From NCBI GenBank assembly GCA_047495785.1, contig JBLDXI010000024.1, forward strand, positions 744,001 to 808,000: a stretch of DNA of 64,000 nucleotides. Reading direction: 5' to 3'. The position numbers were made by a program, and so were the translations under genes. The DNA comes from Lepidodermella squamata (taxonomy: Eukaryota; Gastrotricha). Shown piece by piece: positions 41,783-53,700 of this stretch (the first letter of the stretch is position 1; every line of letters starts with the position of its first letter). The notes beneath the pieces are model-generated. The model was not told the DNA's origin. It was given only the letters and a program-made list of their open reading frames with translations, and ran no database searches.

Positions 41783-44177
41783 ATGAAATTCATCCTGGCG
41801 ATATTATCAATCCTTAGCTGGAATTTCGGTAGGATTTTAGGTCAATTTAATTTATTTTCAAGATTTTTCGATATCTTATTGTAGGCTTGACATTGCCCCA
41901 ATGTCGAACAGCTCGGCTCGTGGTTGATTTGTTAGGAGAAAATTCTGGGTCGGTATCGAACGACAAAGACGATAGCGGCAATTACCTCCCGAACGAAAAT
42001 TGCCTTTGGGTGTTTTCGATCGGCGACTATGAAGAGTTGGTGCTTTGGTTTTCGAAGTTTGACATCGAAACCTCAAGTAATCTTAACGAATCATTCGTAC
42101 ATTTACTTTGTAATATTAACAACTCTGGCAGGTGGATGTTGGAAGGACTTTGTAGAAATTATCGAAAATTTGAACCAAACCAATTCTTTGACTCGGCGGC
42201 TTTGTTCGAATGAAACAGCACTTGGCAGAAATTTTACGACCTCTCAGAACGATGTTTCAGTTATTTTTAAAACAAACGACCGTATTCAGGGGAAAGGTTT
42301 CAAACTGAACTGGAGTCGGACAATAAGGCAAACAAATTCAACAACTCTTCAGCCACCAGGTAAGTTCGCCTTTCTCGAACGAAAATAAAATAAAAATTGT
42401 AATTTTCAGCTTTAGACGATGATATCGAGAATGCAGCTGAAAGTGAATCGCCACCATGTCGAGAAACCAGGAAGCTTTTAATTGGTCGCAATGAGGGAGA
42501 ACAGAGTGGGTTCATTCAAAGTGAACACTTCGAAACCGGACATTACCTTGAAAATCAAAAGTGTGGTTGGCTTCTGACCGCTCCTTTTGGCTATCGCATC
42601 GCTTTACAGGTTCTCGACGTTGATTTGGAACGAGTTTGCAATGGTTTGGTTTGGTTATCTGATTTGGTTTTCTAAATTTTTAGCTTATCTTTAAAGACTG
42701 GGTCGTTATTCACGATGGTGAATTCGAAACTTCGCCACTGCTTTCGAAAGTTTGTAACGATTCATCGAAAAATCTCGTTTTCGAAACAACTGGAAATGTT
42801 GCATTGATACTGTTTGTTACCGATTCTTCGATCAACGGTCGCGGTTTTAAGATTGCTTGGAAGCTTATCGCAGCCACTACACCAGCCGCGCCAACCAGGC
42901 GACACAGGAGACCACATCGGCAAACAACTACTCCTTCCAATCAATTTTATTCAAAGAAATCAACAACTGTATCACTGAAGTCGTATTATTTAACCACTAG
43001 ACCGCCGACTACCACCGAATTTTTCGTGCCGAATTTTGGGTTCAATGACGTATGGAACTCGCCGACGACTACGCCATCAGGATATGAAGAATTTCAAAAG
43101 AGCCTGCAAAATTTGTTCGACACATTGAACAACTGGCGATGCGCAACAAGTCGTCTGATTAATGCCGATCTAACAATTCACGAGGGCTTGATTGAAAACG
43201 ATAAGGACACGGATGGAAATTACTACAACAACGATAACTGCACTTGGCTAATTTCCATCCCACCCGGCCATATCGCGAGGTAATATTTTCAAAAAACCTT
43301 GACCTTTTTTACTTGTTTATTTGCGAGTTTTAGGTTCAATTTTCAGCAGGTTGCGACGAGCAGCTGCTCAGGTGTGGTAGAACTTGATATCGCTTGATCC
43401 CTTATTCGAAATGATTAATTTTAGACTATGTGGCTATTCATGATGGCCCGTCAATATCTGACCCCCTGTTGACAAAACAGTGCATGATTAGTGGTCCGAG
43501 CTCACAAGACTACAACACGAGCCCTCACACTCGTTATGCCTTGGTTCATTTTCACACCGACTCTACGATTCAGAATCTTGGTTTTAAATTACGTTGGGAA
43601 CTGGAGCCAGCAGAGCCATCTGAAGATGTCAGCGCGGGTAATTGCCTTGCAAAAATAGACAAAAAATAGCTAAAATCACTGGTTTTTTCGCAGATCGAAG
43701 CGAAGATTCAAACAAATGCCGCGAAACGGAACATGTCACGGCCGATGGTTACATAGTCAACAGCGGTTCCATCGAGAGCGAGGACAAGTACGGCAATGGG
43801 CAGTACGCCAGCAATGAGAATTCATGCTGGCTAATAACCGGCCCGCATCGCTCTACAATTCAGTTTTTCTTCAAAGAAATTCAGCTGGAAAATAGCGGTA
43901 AAATTGTGGCTAAAATTCGAAAAAATTCGAAAATGTTACATCTTTATTAGACGATTGCCGCAATGATTACGTTGTAATTTACGATGGCCCAACTGTTGAA
44001 AGTCCAGTTCTCACCCGGCAATGCAACGCCGCCGGGTTTTGGTCTACGTTTTACACCACTGGTAACATAGCCCTGGTTCAATTCCGATCTGACGGCTCGA
44101 ACGAAGCGAGCGGCTTCAAAGTCGAATGGCAGGTTCATCTTCAGCCTCAAATGCATCCTTGGATGATTGGAAAATGA
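41783..44177 (+). CDS. Secreted protein with four CUB domains
   Basis: Nine exons (41783-41828, 41885-42076, 42132-42359, 42410-42643, 42697-43279, 43334-43371, 43425-43637, 43694-43897, 43951-44177) join to 654 residues. A signal peptide (MKFILAILSILSWNFG) is followed by four CUB modules. Each shows the opening Cys, a GxYxxNxxCxW-like core, a C-x-D-(F/W/Y)-V-x-I centre and a closing G-F-K-(L/I/V)-x-W strand. A Thr/Pro-rich linker separates CUB2 from CUB3. There is no membrane anchor. CUB-only secreted proteins take part in extracellular matrix or immune binding; no partner can be named. The gene follows the fucosyltransferases on the same strand. Confidence 0.88.
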
Positions 44178-44278
44178 TAATTTTGTTGTTGACTCGAAAA
44201 TAAAACTTGACACATCTCGAAATTCATGTTTTATTTTATAACCATAACGCCATTAGTCATCAACAAAAATATAATTTT

Positions 44279-46048
44279 CTAAATGAATAACAAGGCAGAA
44301 CGTTTAAGGAGGTAAACTACTGGATTCAGTCCTCCGTGATGAATAGTGAAAGAACGATAAGGTTTGATCCAGTAACTAGGGTACTGTTTCTTTTCGACGT
44401 TTTCTTCCGATTCTTCCGGTTTCGAATCTTCCGTGTCTGGAATCGGATCATTCTCCTGGGTCTTGACTCGCTGCCAAATTGCGTTTTTCATGTTTTTCAA
44501 ATCGCCTGAGAGCAGACAAGCTCGGCCTGTTGATGGAGATAGGACGCGAGCGAATTCCTTGAGAACTGCCGGGTACAGCCATTTATTCACCTGCTTGTTA
44601 CCGCATCGCTTCCCGAACGGCATGTCAGCTATTATCACATCAACGCTGCCAGTTCTGAACGGCAACTTACAGCAGTTGAGGGCCAGGCCGTCGCCGCCGA
44701 GTACCGCCCGGCTCGATAGCGCGGCTTTTTCGATGCTAGGCTTGGCTTTCGATTGCACGACAATTTCGCTCAAATCCGCTGCGATGTGAAAAGCGACGGG
44801 GCCGAATTCGGATAGCATTGATTCCACTACGACCGCCCCAGATCCGCACATAGGGTCGAGGACTACGTCACCAAGTTGCACACCACAAAGCCTGAAAATG
44901 AAAAAAACGGGCAAATTATGACAATTTTATAAAAGATTATAATTTTGAGTACCCTAAAATTTCCCGATTTTTTCAAATTTCGAATTTTCCCTAAATTTTA
45001 AATTTTAAATCAATTTAAAATTTAATTTAAATAATTAATTAATTTAATTAATATTTTAATTTTAATTTGAAATTTTCAAAGAAGCAATTTTTTTGCTCGA
45101 TTGAAATTTTCATTTAGCTACCGGTTTTGGGAAATTTATTGCTGGAACCCTAGATTTAGGGACACAACCAAGTATTAAGGTGGATTATTCATTTTACCTG
45201 AGCATATTATACGAGATCGTCGATCGTAGTGACATATTGCCAAGTTTTTGAATATCATTACGCCGATGCATGCTTTTCGAGGTGAGTGATAGGCAGTACG
45301 ACACCATGTTATCGCGAACAATTATAAAAACTTCCATATCGAAGTTGGTCAAATTAACGTTCCAACCGAAACCGTCGTGAATCAGCCCGCCGACCTCCAT
45401 AGCGACCTCACGAGACGTGAATGAATGACAGTCGCCAGCGCGGATGCTTGTGGCTCGGAAGGAAAACGGTACATCAGCACTTCTAGGTTTCCGCTTCGAT
45501 TTCTGAGGCGTGGGGACTTCGATATTTTCGCCATTATTTGCGGCTTTTTTCTCCTTTTCAAGTCTGTCTTTCAACATCAAGTCGTCCAAGCTTTGCAGCA
45601 AAATGTCCCAAGATGATAACAGCTGTTTGCCTTGCACGTCGCGTAAACAATCGCCGCTAAACCCGGTAAATTCGCGCCAAAATTCAATTCCAGACTGCCA
45701 GTTAACATCAACCATGCCTTCTAAAATCGGCAACAAGCCTGATTTCATGTCTTTCTTAGCGGCAAAGTCAACATCGATTGTTCCGAAAACAACGTACAAG
45801 TTGTCCACGGATCTGAGAGATTTCAGCTAAAAATACAAACTCGTTTATATCTGAATCTGAATGCAAATTTTTGAACGAACCAAGTTGATTTGTTCTGAGC
45901 TAGGCAAACCATTGGGGAGATGAAACCTAATATGGCCACGGGTCGACGATGTGTCTGTGATGCCGGGAATCTTTTCAGCAATTTCCTCGAGAGAAGTCCG
46001 TTCAAAACCACTCGGTACAGTAGCTTCAATCACAGTTGCTTTAGCCAT
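44279..46048 (-). CDS. THUMPD3: THUMPD3-like tRNA (guanine-N2) methyltransferase
   Basis: Three exons on the minus strand (46048-45881, 45826-45198, 44891-44279) give 469 residues. The N-terminus has the THUMPD3 VPSGFE start and LRSVDNLYVVF. A THUMP module (around FTSREVA...FDMEVFI) is followed by a Rossmann methyltransferase with LDPMCGSGA and the catalytic DMPFGKR box. With TRMT112, human THUMPD3 makes m2G at positions 6/7 of tRNAs. It is last of three closely spaced minus-strand genes, and an AG preceded by seven Ts lies just before its ATG. Confidence 0.93.
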
Positions 46049-46151
46049 AATTATCTAAAAAAATAATTTTCGCACTGATGAAATACGCGCTTTATTTTTT
46101 ATGTCATTTCTCAATCAAAACAAGTCGATTTTAAAAGACTAAATAAGATGG
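46049..46151 (-). other. 103-bp operon-type junction NGDN to THUMPD3
   Basis: On the minus strand the spacer contains an AATAAA (after GACATAAA) and then AATTATTTTTTTAG ending seven bases before the THUMPD3 ATG. The order fits polyadenylation followed by trans-splicing. Confidence 0.55.
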
Positions 46152-47428
46152 TTATTTTCTTCTTGGTTTCTTATGACGCTTCGACGACTTCGACTTGGAC
46201 GATTTTTGCTTCCGCTTCATTTTCTTCTGTTGCTTTTTCATTCGTTTCCCACCAAATCCTACCGTCGGCATTTCAGAACCATCGTTAGTCGCATACACCC
46301 GTAAATCGTCATCATCGGCGTCATCACGCCCGTATAATAGCATTTTATCAACAGTTCCGGATGTTGGAAGACTTCTCTTGGCTTTTGCAGTAGGAAGGCG
46401 AATAAAATTGTCTTCCTCGAATCTAAAAGTAATATCCAAAAATCGATTGTAAAAAATCCTTCTTAACAATTTATCGAACCTTTGTCTGTGTCGATCTTCG
46501 GCTTGAGTACGTCTCTTTTCCGCAGCAGTTAGGAAACCCATGCCTTCCTCCTTGATTCGAAATGAAATTTTAGAAAAGAAAACAAATTATTTTGATGCTC
46601 TAATACCTCATTGGTGATTTCTTCTGGTTCATCGCCATCGGCCCTTGCCAATAATTCCCGCATCATTAAACGATGCTCCGCTGAAGTTTTGGTCTTGTCA
46701 CGACGATTCGCACCCGCAGCTGATTGTTCCCAATTCGGGTCGTAATAAGCTGCAGAAAGTTGAGGTGGTTTGTATTTCCTAACTTTGCCCTCCTCTTTCT
46801 CAGCGCCTTCCTCCTCACTTCCATCCTGCTGATCTGCGTCATCTCCAGCCTCGGCATCCTCGTCATCATCGTCCAATACCATGTTTTCCGGCCGGGCACG
46901 TAGAGATGAGCTACTTTCGCCATTTCCTTTGAATTGGAAGTTCTTCTCCTGCGCGGCTTGGCGAACTAACCGATCGACAAAGCTCTTTAATTTAGCTTCG
47001 ATCGGTCGAATCCGCTCCAGAATCACTCGGAGCTCGACCAGACGTTCAATCACGCTCTCTGAACTTTTATCAATTTTTTCTTGTGGCTTGGACGATACGA
47101 AAGGTGCGAGCTTATTTTTCACTATCACCATCATATTTTTCAAATAATCAGCCATTAAAAGATTTTTCAGGCCAAGTAAGGTCATCCCTCCAGCTGGGAC
47201 ATCAGTTTCCAGTCCATCGATAATTGACTCAGACGAATCCAGAAGAGCAGCCCTGATGCTTTTGAAAAGCTCAAGTAAATTCTCCTCGCTCATCTCCTCT
47301 TGAGCAATGTTATTACTTTCAGTCGTTTCGGTTTCATTCAGCAGCCTGGATTCCCCGTCATTTGTTGATTCATCTCTTTTAGATTTTTCAACAATCTTTG
47401 TACCACGGAATAGCTCCAAGCCATCCAT
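46152..47428 (-). CDS. NGDN: Neuroguidin / Lcp5-type Sas10-Utp3 family protein
   Basis: Three minus-strand exons (47428-46607, 46550-46480, 46422-46152) give 387 residues. The N-terminal Sas10/Utp3 domain shows LLGLKNLLMADYLKNM and VELRVILERIRPIE. The acidic middle and the KYKPPQLSAAYYD-like segment match neuroguidin. The C-terminus is a run of Lys/Arg. Lcp5/neuroguidin is a small-subunit processome component needed for 18S rRNA maturation. It begins 49 bp after the stop of the upstream gene. Confidence 0.9.
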
Positions 47429-47477
47429 TTTAAAAAATACAATAATAACTCTAGAATATAACCAAAGTTTCATTTTC
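47429..47477 (-). other. 49-bp operon-type junction C18orf21 to NGDN
   Basis: Minus-strand spacer with GGTTATATTCTAG ending about 23 bases before the NGDN ATG. It is too short for an independent promoter. Confidence 0.55.
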
Positions 47478-48258
47478 TCATTGTTGAAGACCGTCAAGAA
47501 AAGATTTCAAAACTGATCCTCCTGCTTTTGCCTGCAACTCTTGTTGCAGCTTATTTCGACGCTTTTCAGCGGATTTTTGCAACAAGGAAGGACCGCTTAC
47601 ACTTTTCAATGGAGGTGTGACATTTTTTGCTTGCTTTTGTTTAGCGTCAGTGATATTCACTTTCTTTGGAGTCGGTTTAGCCCTCATCACTGACCGCTTA
47701 TCGACATTTGATTTCTGCAACGGAAATTGCGCAGCTGCTTTCGATCCGCAATTGGCACAGGGAATGTTCTAGGGTGACAAATAATTAAGAAATGATATTT
47801 TCGATGTTTTAAGCTTACCAGCGAGGCAGCGCTCTTTTTGAATAATTTCAAACGCCTTCTTTCGGGTCGCGACAGCCGTTGACCTCTATTCAAGCGCGTT
47901 AAAAGCCTATTTATATCTGATGATTGGCGATAGCGACGGCGTATTCGGGCGTTCAGGATACTGGCTGAGGAACGCTTTTCAAAGCATGTCTTGCAGAAGT
48001 GAATCCCAAGTAGCTCGAATTTTTCAGCCGAATCAGAGGGAAGATCTGCATTTTTATGAACCAGGGCTTGTCTAAAAAGTCGCAAACATGAACATAAATT
48101 TAATTAATGGCTGGATGATCGACTTACTCAAATATTGCGGCTGTAAGTGCGTCTTGTTGCTCGATAGCTTTGGCCAAAGCCGCTTTGTGAAACGCTTCAA
48201 TTGACAGTATAGGCTTATGTGGCATGTCATTGCCAAGGTTCACAGACCTGTGCTCCAT
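47478..48258 (-). CDS. C18orf21/RMP24-like RNase MRP-associated protein
   Basis: Three minus-strand exons (48258-48128, 48071-47819, 47768-47478) give 224 residues. Two Cys-x-x-Cys pairs (HFCKTC, IPCANC) flank a helical basic region, as in human C18orf21, and the C-terminal end (SVLKSFLDGL) matches the conserved tail FRNFLSSLKGG. Human C18orf21 (RMP24) has been reported as an RNase MRP-specific subunit. Overall identity is low, so assignment rests on motif order, tail and size. It heads the three-gene RNA-maturation cluster. Confidence 0.72.
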
Positions 48259-48527
48259 TTATAAATAATATCTGAAAATTATTACAATTATTCATATTAT
48301 TATTCCTGGTGATAACGTTAAACTGCTAGCATAAGCGGTTAAAATTCGCCCAGAGGTCCCATGCACACATCACAAGCGATACAATCACGAAAGACATCGC
48401 TGATTGATGATCGGCAGTAGTGAGGACGAGTACACATTATTGCGGACGTACCATATTTGATGGATAAATGCACTTTCGAATATCCAATACATTGAAGTAC
48501 TGCATAAGCTTGAACATGACAGGAGGT
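48259..48527. other. Intergenic upstream of the minus-strand cluster
   Basis: Presumed promoter region of the C18orf21-NGDN-THUMPD3 unit. No defined motif. Confidence 0.35.
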
Positions 48528-48676
48528 GAGAGGATGTTAGAGAACGATCGTTTCTGTCACCATGAATGGCGTATCACTGAAAATAGTCAAGTCAGATTTT
48601 TACTTGGGCATGCCACTTTCTCACGATCTTAGTTGGTTCGAAGCAATTGATAAAGCTCTCACTCGTGGTAATAATT

Positions 48677-49188
48677 TTCATAGATAAATAAAAAAGAGAT
48701 CTGACACGCTAGTACATTTGTGTGTGCCGAAATGATTCATCAAGAGTTTTTGCTTTTTAGGTCGCGTGACCTGTAAATCACTTGTCGACATCACTATAAA
48801 AAATACGGCAAAATCTACGCAAGTGACAAGTGATTTCGGGTGGCTACTCAATCTCGTGGTATTCCCTAAATGTGGAACTCAATTTATCTCAAAACACACC
48901 CCCTTCGATTTTCTCGAGAAAAATAGAGCATGTAGATCTCACCTTCAACTCAACGCTTGTCAAACCGTAATTTCCGGTCAGGGAACGGTTTTGGCTAGAA
49001 AAATTCTGAAAGAAGCGCGTTTCCACACAGTGATTGTTATTGCTTTTTAGAGCTTTGTGCAAAAAATCGCCTGATGAATCACGGTGTCATCTGCAATAAT
49101 TATGATTCACGCCACCAAAAAAACTAGCAATCAGCCCCGTAGATTTTGCGGTAAGCGTGTCAGATCTCTCTTTTTTATTTATCTATGC
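48677..49188. mobile_element. 512-bp MITE with 31-bp TIRs, nested in retrotransposon copy 2
   Basis: The ends are inverted repeats: CATAGATAAATAAAAAAGAG... at 48679-48709 and its reverse complement at 49155-49187, with a two-base length difference. The host retrotransposon resumes exactly where it was broken. AATT is duplicated at 48673-48676 and 49189-49192. The interior encodes no transposase. Confidence 0.88.
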
Positions 49189-49204
49189 AATTCTTACAAT
49201 GCAC

Positions 49205-49911
49205 TATCTTTTCATAGAATCAAGCTTAGTGTCATCGATCGTAACAAATTGGACACTTTATTCTACGGTAAAATCGAAGCAGTCATGCTCGCCGGGTCGG
49301 AGCTCTGGGGACTCTTTGCGCCCTCACGGGTCGCCAAACTCGATGGTGTGGGCTATAAATACTACAATAGAGCTCGTAATATCCCTTTCACCGCCTCGAA
49401 CCTGTCAACAGGTTTCACGTTAGGCATCATCCCGACAAGTCTGAAGGCCAAGCTAAATGCGGCCAAATTCGTCTATGAATTAACCAAGTGTGAAAACCAG
49501 CTAATACAGGATGCTTTTTCTTTTTAATGGCATTCTCGCCTAAACTTGGCGTACTTAATCCGATCTTGGCAACAAAAAAACTTCCTCATCTCCTACAACA
49601 TAGAACCTGACTTCTGCTTTCTTCGAGACTCGGCCATATTTGCTAAAGTAGAACAACACATACAAGACTGCTTTAAAACTGATTTATCTATTAAATGTTA
49701 TTCTAGGTACGATAATATATATCCATTAGCGACTGCATCTGAGTTTGGTATTGCTAAACGCTTCGAGGCTCTACCTTGTGATCTCCGATCAACAGCTATG
49801 CAACTTCTTACAAATAGTTTTGTTCTTAACCTAGAACATTTCATCTTCAATGTGAAAGACACAGTATGTAAATTATGTAAGGAAACGGTTATTTTTCGCC
49901 TCATGGCAAAC
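49205..49911 (+). pseudogene. Broken reverse-transcriptase C-terminal region of retrotransposon copy 2
   Basis: Translated pieces match the C-terminal third of copy 1 (KLSVIDRNKLDTLF, AGSELWGLFAPSR, TSLKAKLNAAKF and later NSFVLNLEHFIF...VCKLC). An in-frame stop occurs near 49527 and the frame shifts once around 49540. The YADD region is absent. It is interrupted upstream and downstream by MITE insertions. Confidence 0.85.
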
Positions 49912-49917
49912 CACCTA

Positions 49918-50099
49918 CAGGGTGGCCAAAAAATTCCGCAGAAAACGAATTCGATGCTCATCAATTTAATGAGGAGTTTCAAGAAATTGAGGAGTTCCAT
50001 TGGCAAAAGAATGCTTGAAATTTTTTAACTTCTTACAACTCCTCATTAAATTGATGCGCACCGAATTCGCCTTCTGCGGAATTTTTTGGCCACCCTGCA
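49918..50099. mobile_element. 182-bp palindromic MITE with TA target duplication, nested in copy 2
   Basis: Long TIRs of about 59 bp begin CAGGGTGGCCAAAAAATTCC at 49918 and return at 50039-50097. TA flanks both sides (49916-49917, 50100-50101). Removing the element restores alignment with copy 1 around its His-Ile-Ser codons. Mariner-like ends; no coding capacity. Confidence 0.87.
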
Positions 50100-50336
50100 T
50101 ATCATTTTTGCATAGGTGTCACTAGTCATGACCCTGTCAGCATTTTTAGTAATAATCAGAGCACTTTCAAAAATACCCTTATTTTTTTAAACGCCTAGCC
50201 TTACATGTATCTAGAGCCACAACTATTGTCTAAGGATAGGCAAATTGCCTTCGACACTAGGGCTTTTCTCTGCCCAATGATTGAATTTGCTTCCCTGGGG
50301 ACCCAGTATGAGGGCAGGCAGAGAGGATGTTAGAGA

Positions 50337-50749
50337 TGAATGACATGAGGAGGATGTTAGAAGATCGTCATCTTTTTATCTTTAGGGAAGAGAGAAAGGA
50401 CGGAACACGGGCCCTTACAGCATCCCCTTTGCAAGTATCTATTTTGAAGGCTCGAGATCACTAAATCATGCATGCATTCTGAAGTCTCGGCAAGATGGGG
50501 ACATAGTTTGAAAACCAGCCAACAGAAGAATCGAGCACGTGCTCTTCCTAACTTTTCAAATTTTATTAGCGCCAAGTTTTCACGTAATTAAGGCGAAACT
50601 GATAATAATCGTGATGTAAAACAATTAAAGTTCTAATACATAAAATTGATTTTTGAATTTTTGAATTTTTAGCGCGCATCGCAGCGTGGAGCGTACCTGG
50701 TTACATTCGGTGCTTTCCATCCGGTGACAGCTGAGTACACGCACTGGTA
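50337..50749. other. Intergenic upstream of the ATPase gene
   Basis: A second GAGGATGTTAGA copy near 50350 shows that the target DNA carried a short tandem repeat. Otherwise nothing is recognised. Confidence 0.4.
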
Positions 50750-53700
50750 ATGGAGGATGGCGTTTGGACCTGGCGGATCCAATACGTGTCGTAAACATAT
50801 GCAATTCTTTCGCTTTTTAAGATTTTTTGAGCTTTTAATAGATGAAATTGCTTTGTAACCTTTTACAGACGATCCTTATTTCTCTGCCCATCTCTTTGAT
50901 CAAACTCCGATCAAATCGATTGACTTTCATTCCATTTATTAGAAATAAAGTTTATAGTACACTCTACATTTATTCATAAACTTTATATGCGTGAGGTATG
51001 GGAATTTAGTATTATAAGGAATTTTATTTTAAAACTTGTTTCATTTTCCAGGTGGCTCGTAGGCCAGTATCAGAGCTTGATCCCCATGCTGACTCTCGCT
51101 CTTCAAATCTGACAGATTTCCGTCTTGTACTTTCTGAAGTCGTCGGGTCTCAAAGATCTGAGCGCTTTAACATCTTGAAGTCCTATTTTGGCCCTGATCC
51201 TGTTAGCCGATTATGTCTTTCGCTTCAATCATCTCCTGCTTCAGGTTTGAGCAAACTGACAGCTATATTATTTTTGATAAGTTTTATATTCATTAGGTCT
51301 CTCAGTTTCCAATGATCAAATCCTCGCAAGGCGCCTAAGGTTCGGCAAGAATGAGCTGCCTGGCAGCGGGAAAGCTCTTACGTTACCTTTCCTAATTTTC
51401 AATTCGATTCGAGACCCCCTTCTCTTGGTTCTGTTCATCACTTCGCTTTCATCTTTGATTCTGACAATATTGTTTGGAGATGGGAGAAAGTCTAATGATG
51501 GTGATGTCAGAAATGTTTTAATTTTGCGTAACCCTGACCATTTAATTTCTAGATTTAGAGGCGGGTGCTAGTTGGATTGAAGCTGCTGCAGTGATGATTG
51601 TTCTTACCACCTCAATAGTCATATCAGCGTTGATTAACTATCAAAAGGATCAGCAATTTGTTCAACTTCAAAGTCGCCTTGATTCTAATCTACGCTGTGC
51701 AGTCCTGCGACACTCTTCAGTCTTTTTCTTACCTGTCAAGGACATAGTTGTAGGGGATATCTGCCTCTTACAGTGCGGTCAGTGCTAAATCAATTAAACT
51801 CAGCGGTGCAATCATTAATTTCGTCATTTTTTCACATGGCTAGGTGATGTTATTCCTGCTGATGGCCTTGTTACCTACAGCAACGACCTGAAATGCGATG
51901 AAAGTGTTCTGACCGGCGAACCTGAAGTGGCGCTAAAATCGATAAAAGCCGATCCTCTATTGCTGGCCGGTTTGTTTATTTACAGTTTTAGCACAGCTAT
52001 AATGGGCAAGCACATACGCGCGCTCTGCCTACTGCGTTGCGCGGTCTATTTTATTGATTTCAAAAAAATTTGCTGAGCGGAATCTGCAATTGTAAACAAG
52101 TGCCCTCAACACCTTGCTAAAGCAAACTTTTAATTAGGTAGCTTGTCCTTGAATGTCCTCACTTGATAAAAACAAACTAATCTTTTCGTGAGAATAATGC
52201 TGTTATAGAATGCAATTGATTTAATATATAAATTCAGGCACTCAAGTTGTAAGTGGCAGCGGGCGAATGTTAGTGATAGCTGTCGGTGCGAATTCGAGGA
52301 GCGGCCAGATTTTCAAATTATTGCAAAGGATTGTTACTACATCAAATCCCCGAAGGCAGGTGTTGCATAGCATAACCGCTTCCTTTCAACCGGCATGCTG
52401 CTGCAAAGCTGAAGAAAAAGACGATTCTGTGGGCAAAATACCTGCTATTTTTATTGAGGATGTTGAGGATGGAAAATCTGAACCGGTTCAAAGTAACGAA
52501 AAGGAAAATTCGTTATTCCAAGAGCTTGACTCGAGCAGTATTCCGTGGAAATTGGGCCAGATTCACTCGCCGTTACAAGTTCGACTGATGAAGCTTGCCA
52601 TTCGAAATGGCTATATTGGTACTTAGAATAATTATCATGCGACACGTGGAAAATATTTGTCTTTAGGTGCTATCGCAGCTATCGTTACGATTTTGATCCT
52701 TGTGGCGCGGTTTTGTCTTGAGATTTTCGGAACCGAGAACCAACCGTGGTTAATGGGCTATGTACAAATTTTCTTCCGGTTCATCATATTGGGCCTCAGT
52801 TTACTTGTCATATCAGTCCCTGACGGTCTTCCATCAGCTGTAATGCTGACGGTTGCGCATTCAGCGCGGGTAAAGTTGAACATGGCTACGAAATTGCTTA
52901 TTGTAACATTTTTTAAACAGCGAATGGCGCGTGACAAGATTTTGGTGAAAGATATTGAAGCTATTGAAACGTTGGGAAACGTCACAACTATTTGCTGCAC
53001 GAAAACAGGGCTGCTAACTGCTAGCAAAAATATGGCCGTGGTTCAGGTTTTCGTTGCTGGCCATCGATTCAAGCAGGTGGAATTTACAAACATGAAACAA
53101 CTTTGGAGTGAGCGCGGTTTGCCGAAAGTGGCCATCGATCTGATCATTGAAGCTATATGCTTCACAACTAGCCGAACTTCTGTTGTGATACCGGTAAAAT
53201 CTGAAATCGCAATGTGACTTGGTATTTTTTAACCTCATGTATCCTAAGGTATTCAACCAAGCTCAGCCGGAAAAGACCGGAAATCAAACAGATTGCGCGC
53301 TGTTGAGCTTCATTCTTCACTTACTCCCGAGACCCCGGCTGACTGTTCATCGCCAGAGGATGGATAACCCCATTGATATTGTTCGAAATCGCTACTCGGA
53401 GGATTCGATTATCAAACTGTGGCCATTTTGTTCAACCCGCAAGATGGCTGGTATCGCTATCCGGCTATCTGACGGTGCTATTCGTATTTTCGTCTCAGGA
53501 GCTTTTGAATTTGTCTTGGAAAAGTTGGTTTTTCTTTGACTTATCCATTCTAATGATGCATTTATTGGTTTACTAGATGCCGTACGGTTTTGAACAGTGA
53601 TGACGTGCACGAAGAGCCCGATGGCTTCTTGCAAAGGTGTCTAAATGAAGCTGAGCTGATGAGCCGCAACGGGCTGAGAACGATCGGCGTCGCATTTCGA

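Larger units (their letters stand above)
48528..50336 (+). mobile_element. 5'-truncated non-LTR retrotransposon, copy 2, with 16-bp target duplication
   Basis: The body (48544-50320) matches only the 3' part of copy 1, from the MNGV...KSDFYLG region to the 3' end (GGGCTTTTCTCTGCCCAATG...ATGAGGGCAG). It is bracketed by perfect direct repeats GAGAGGATGTTAGAGA at 48528-48543 and 50321-50336, typical of target-primed reverse transcription with 5' truncation. Stops, a frameshift and two nested DNA elements interrupt the frame. It is dead. Confidence 0.92.

Noticed and set aside
49912-50028. C-terminal extension of the retrotransposon fragment reading into a novel peptide
   Set aside because: The residues after about 49917 are translated MITE sequence, not part of the reverse transcriptase.
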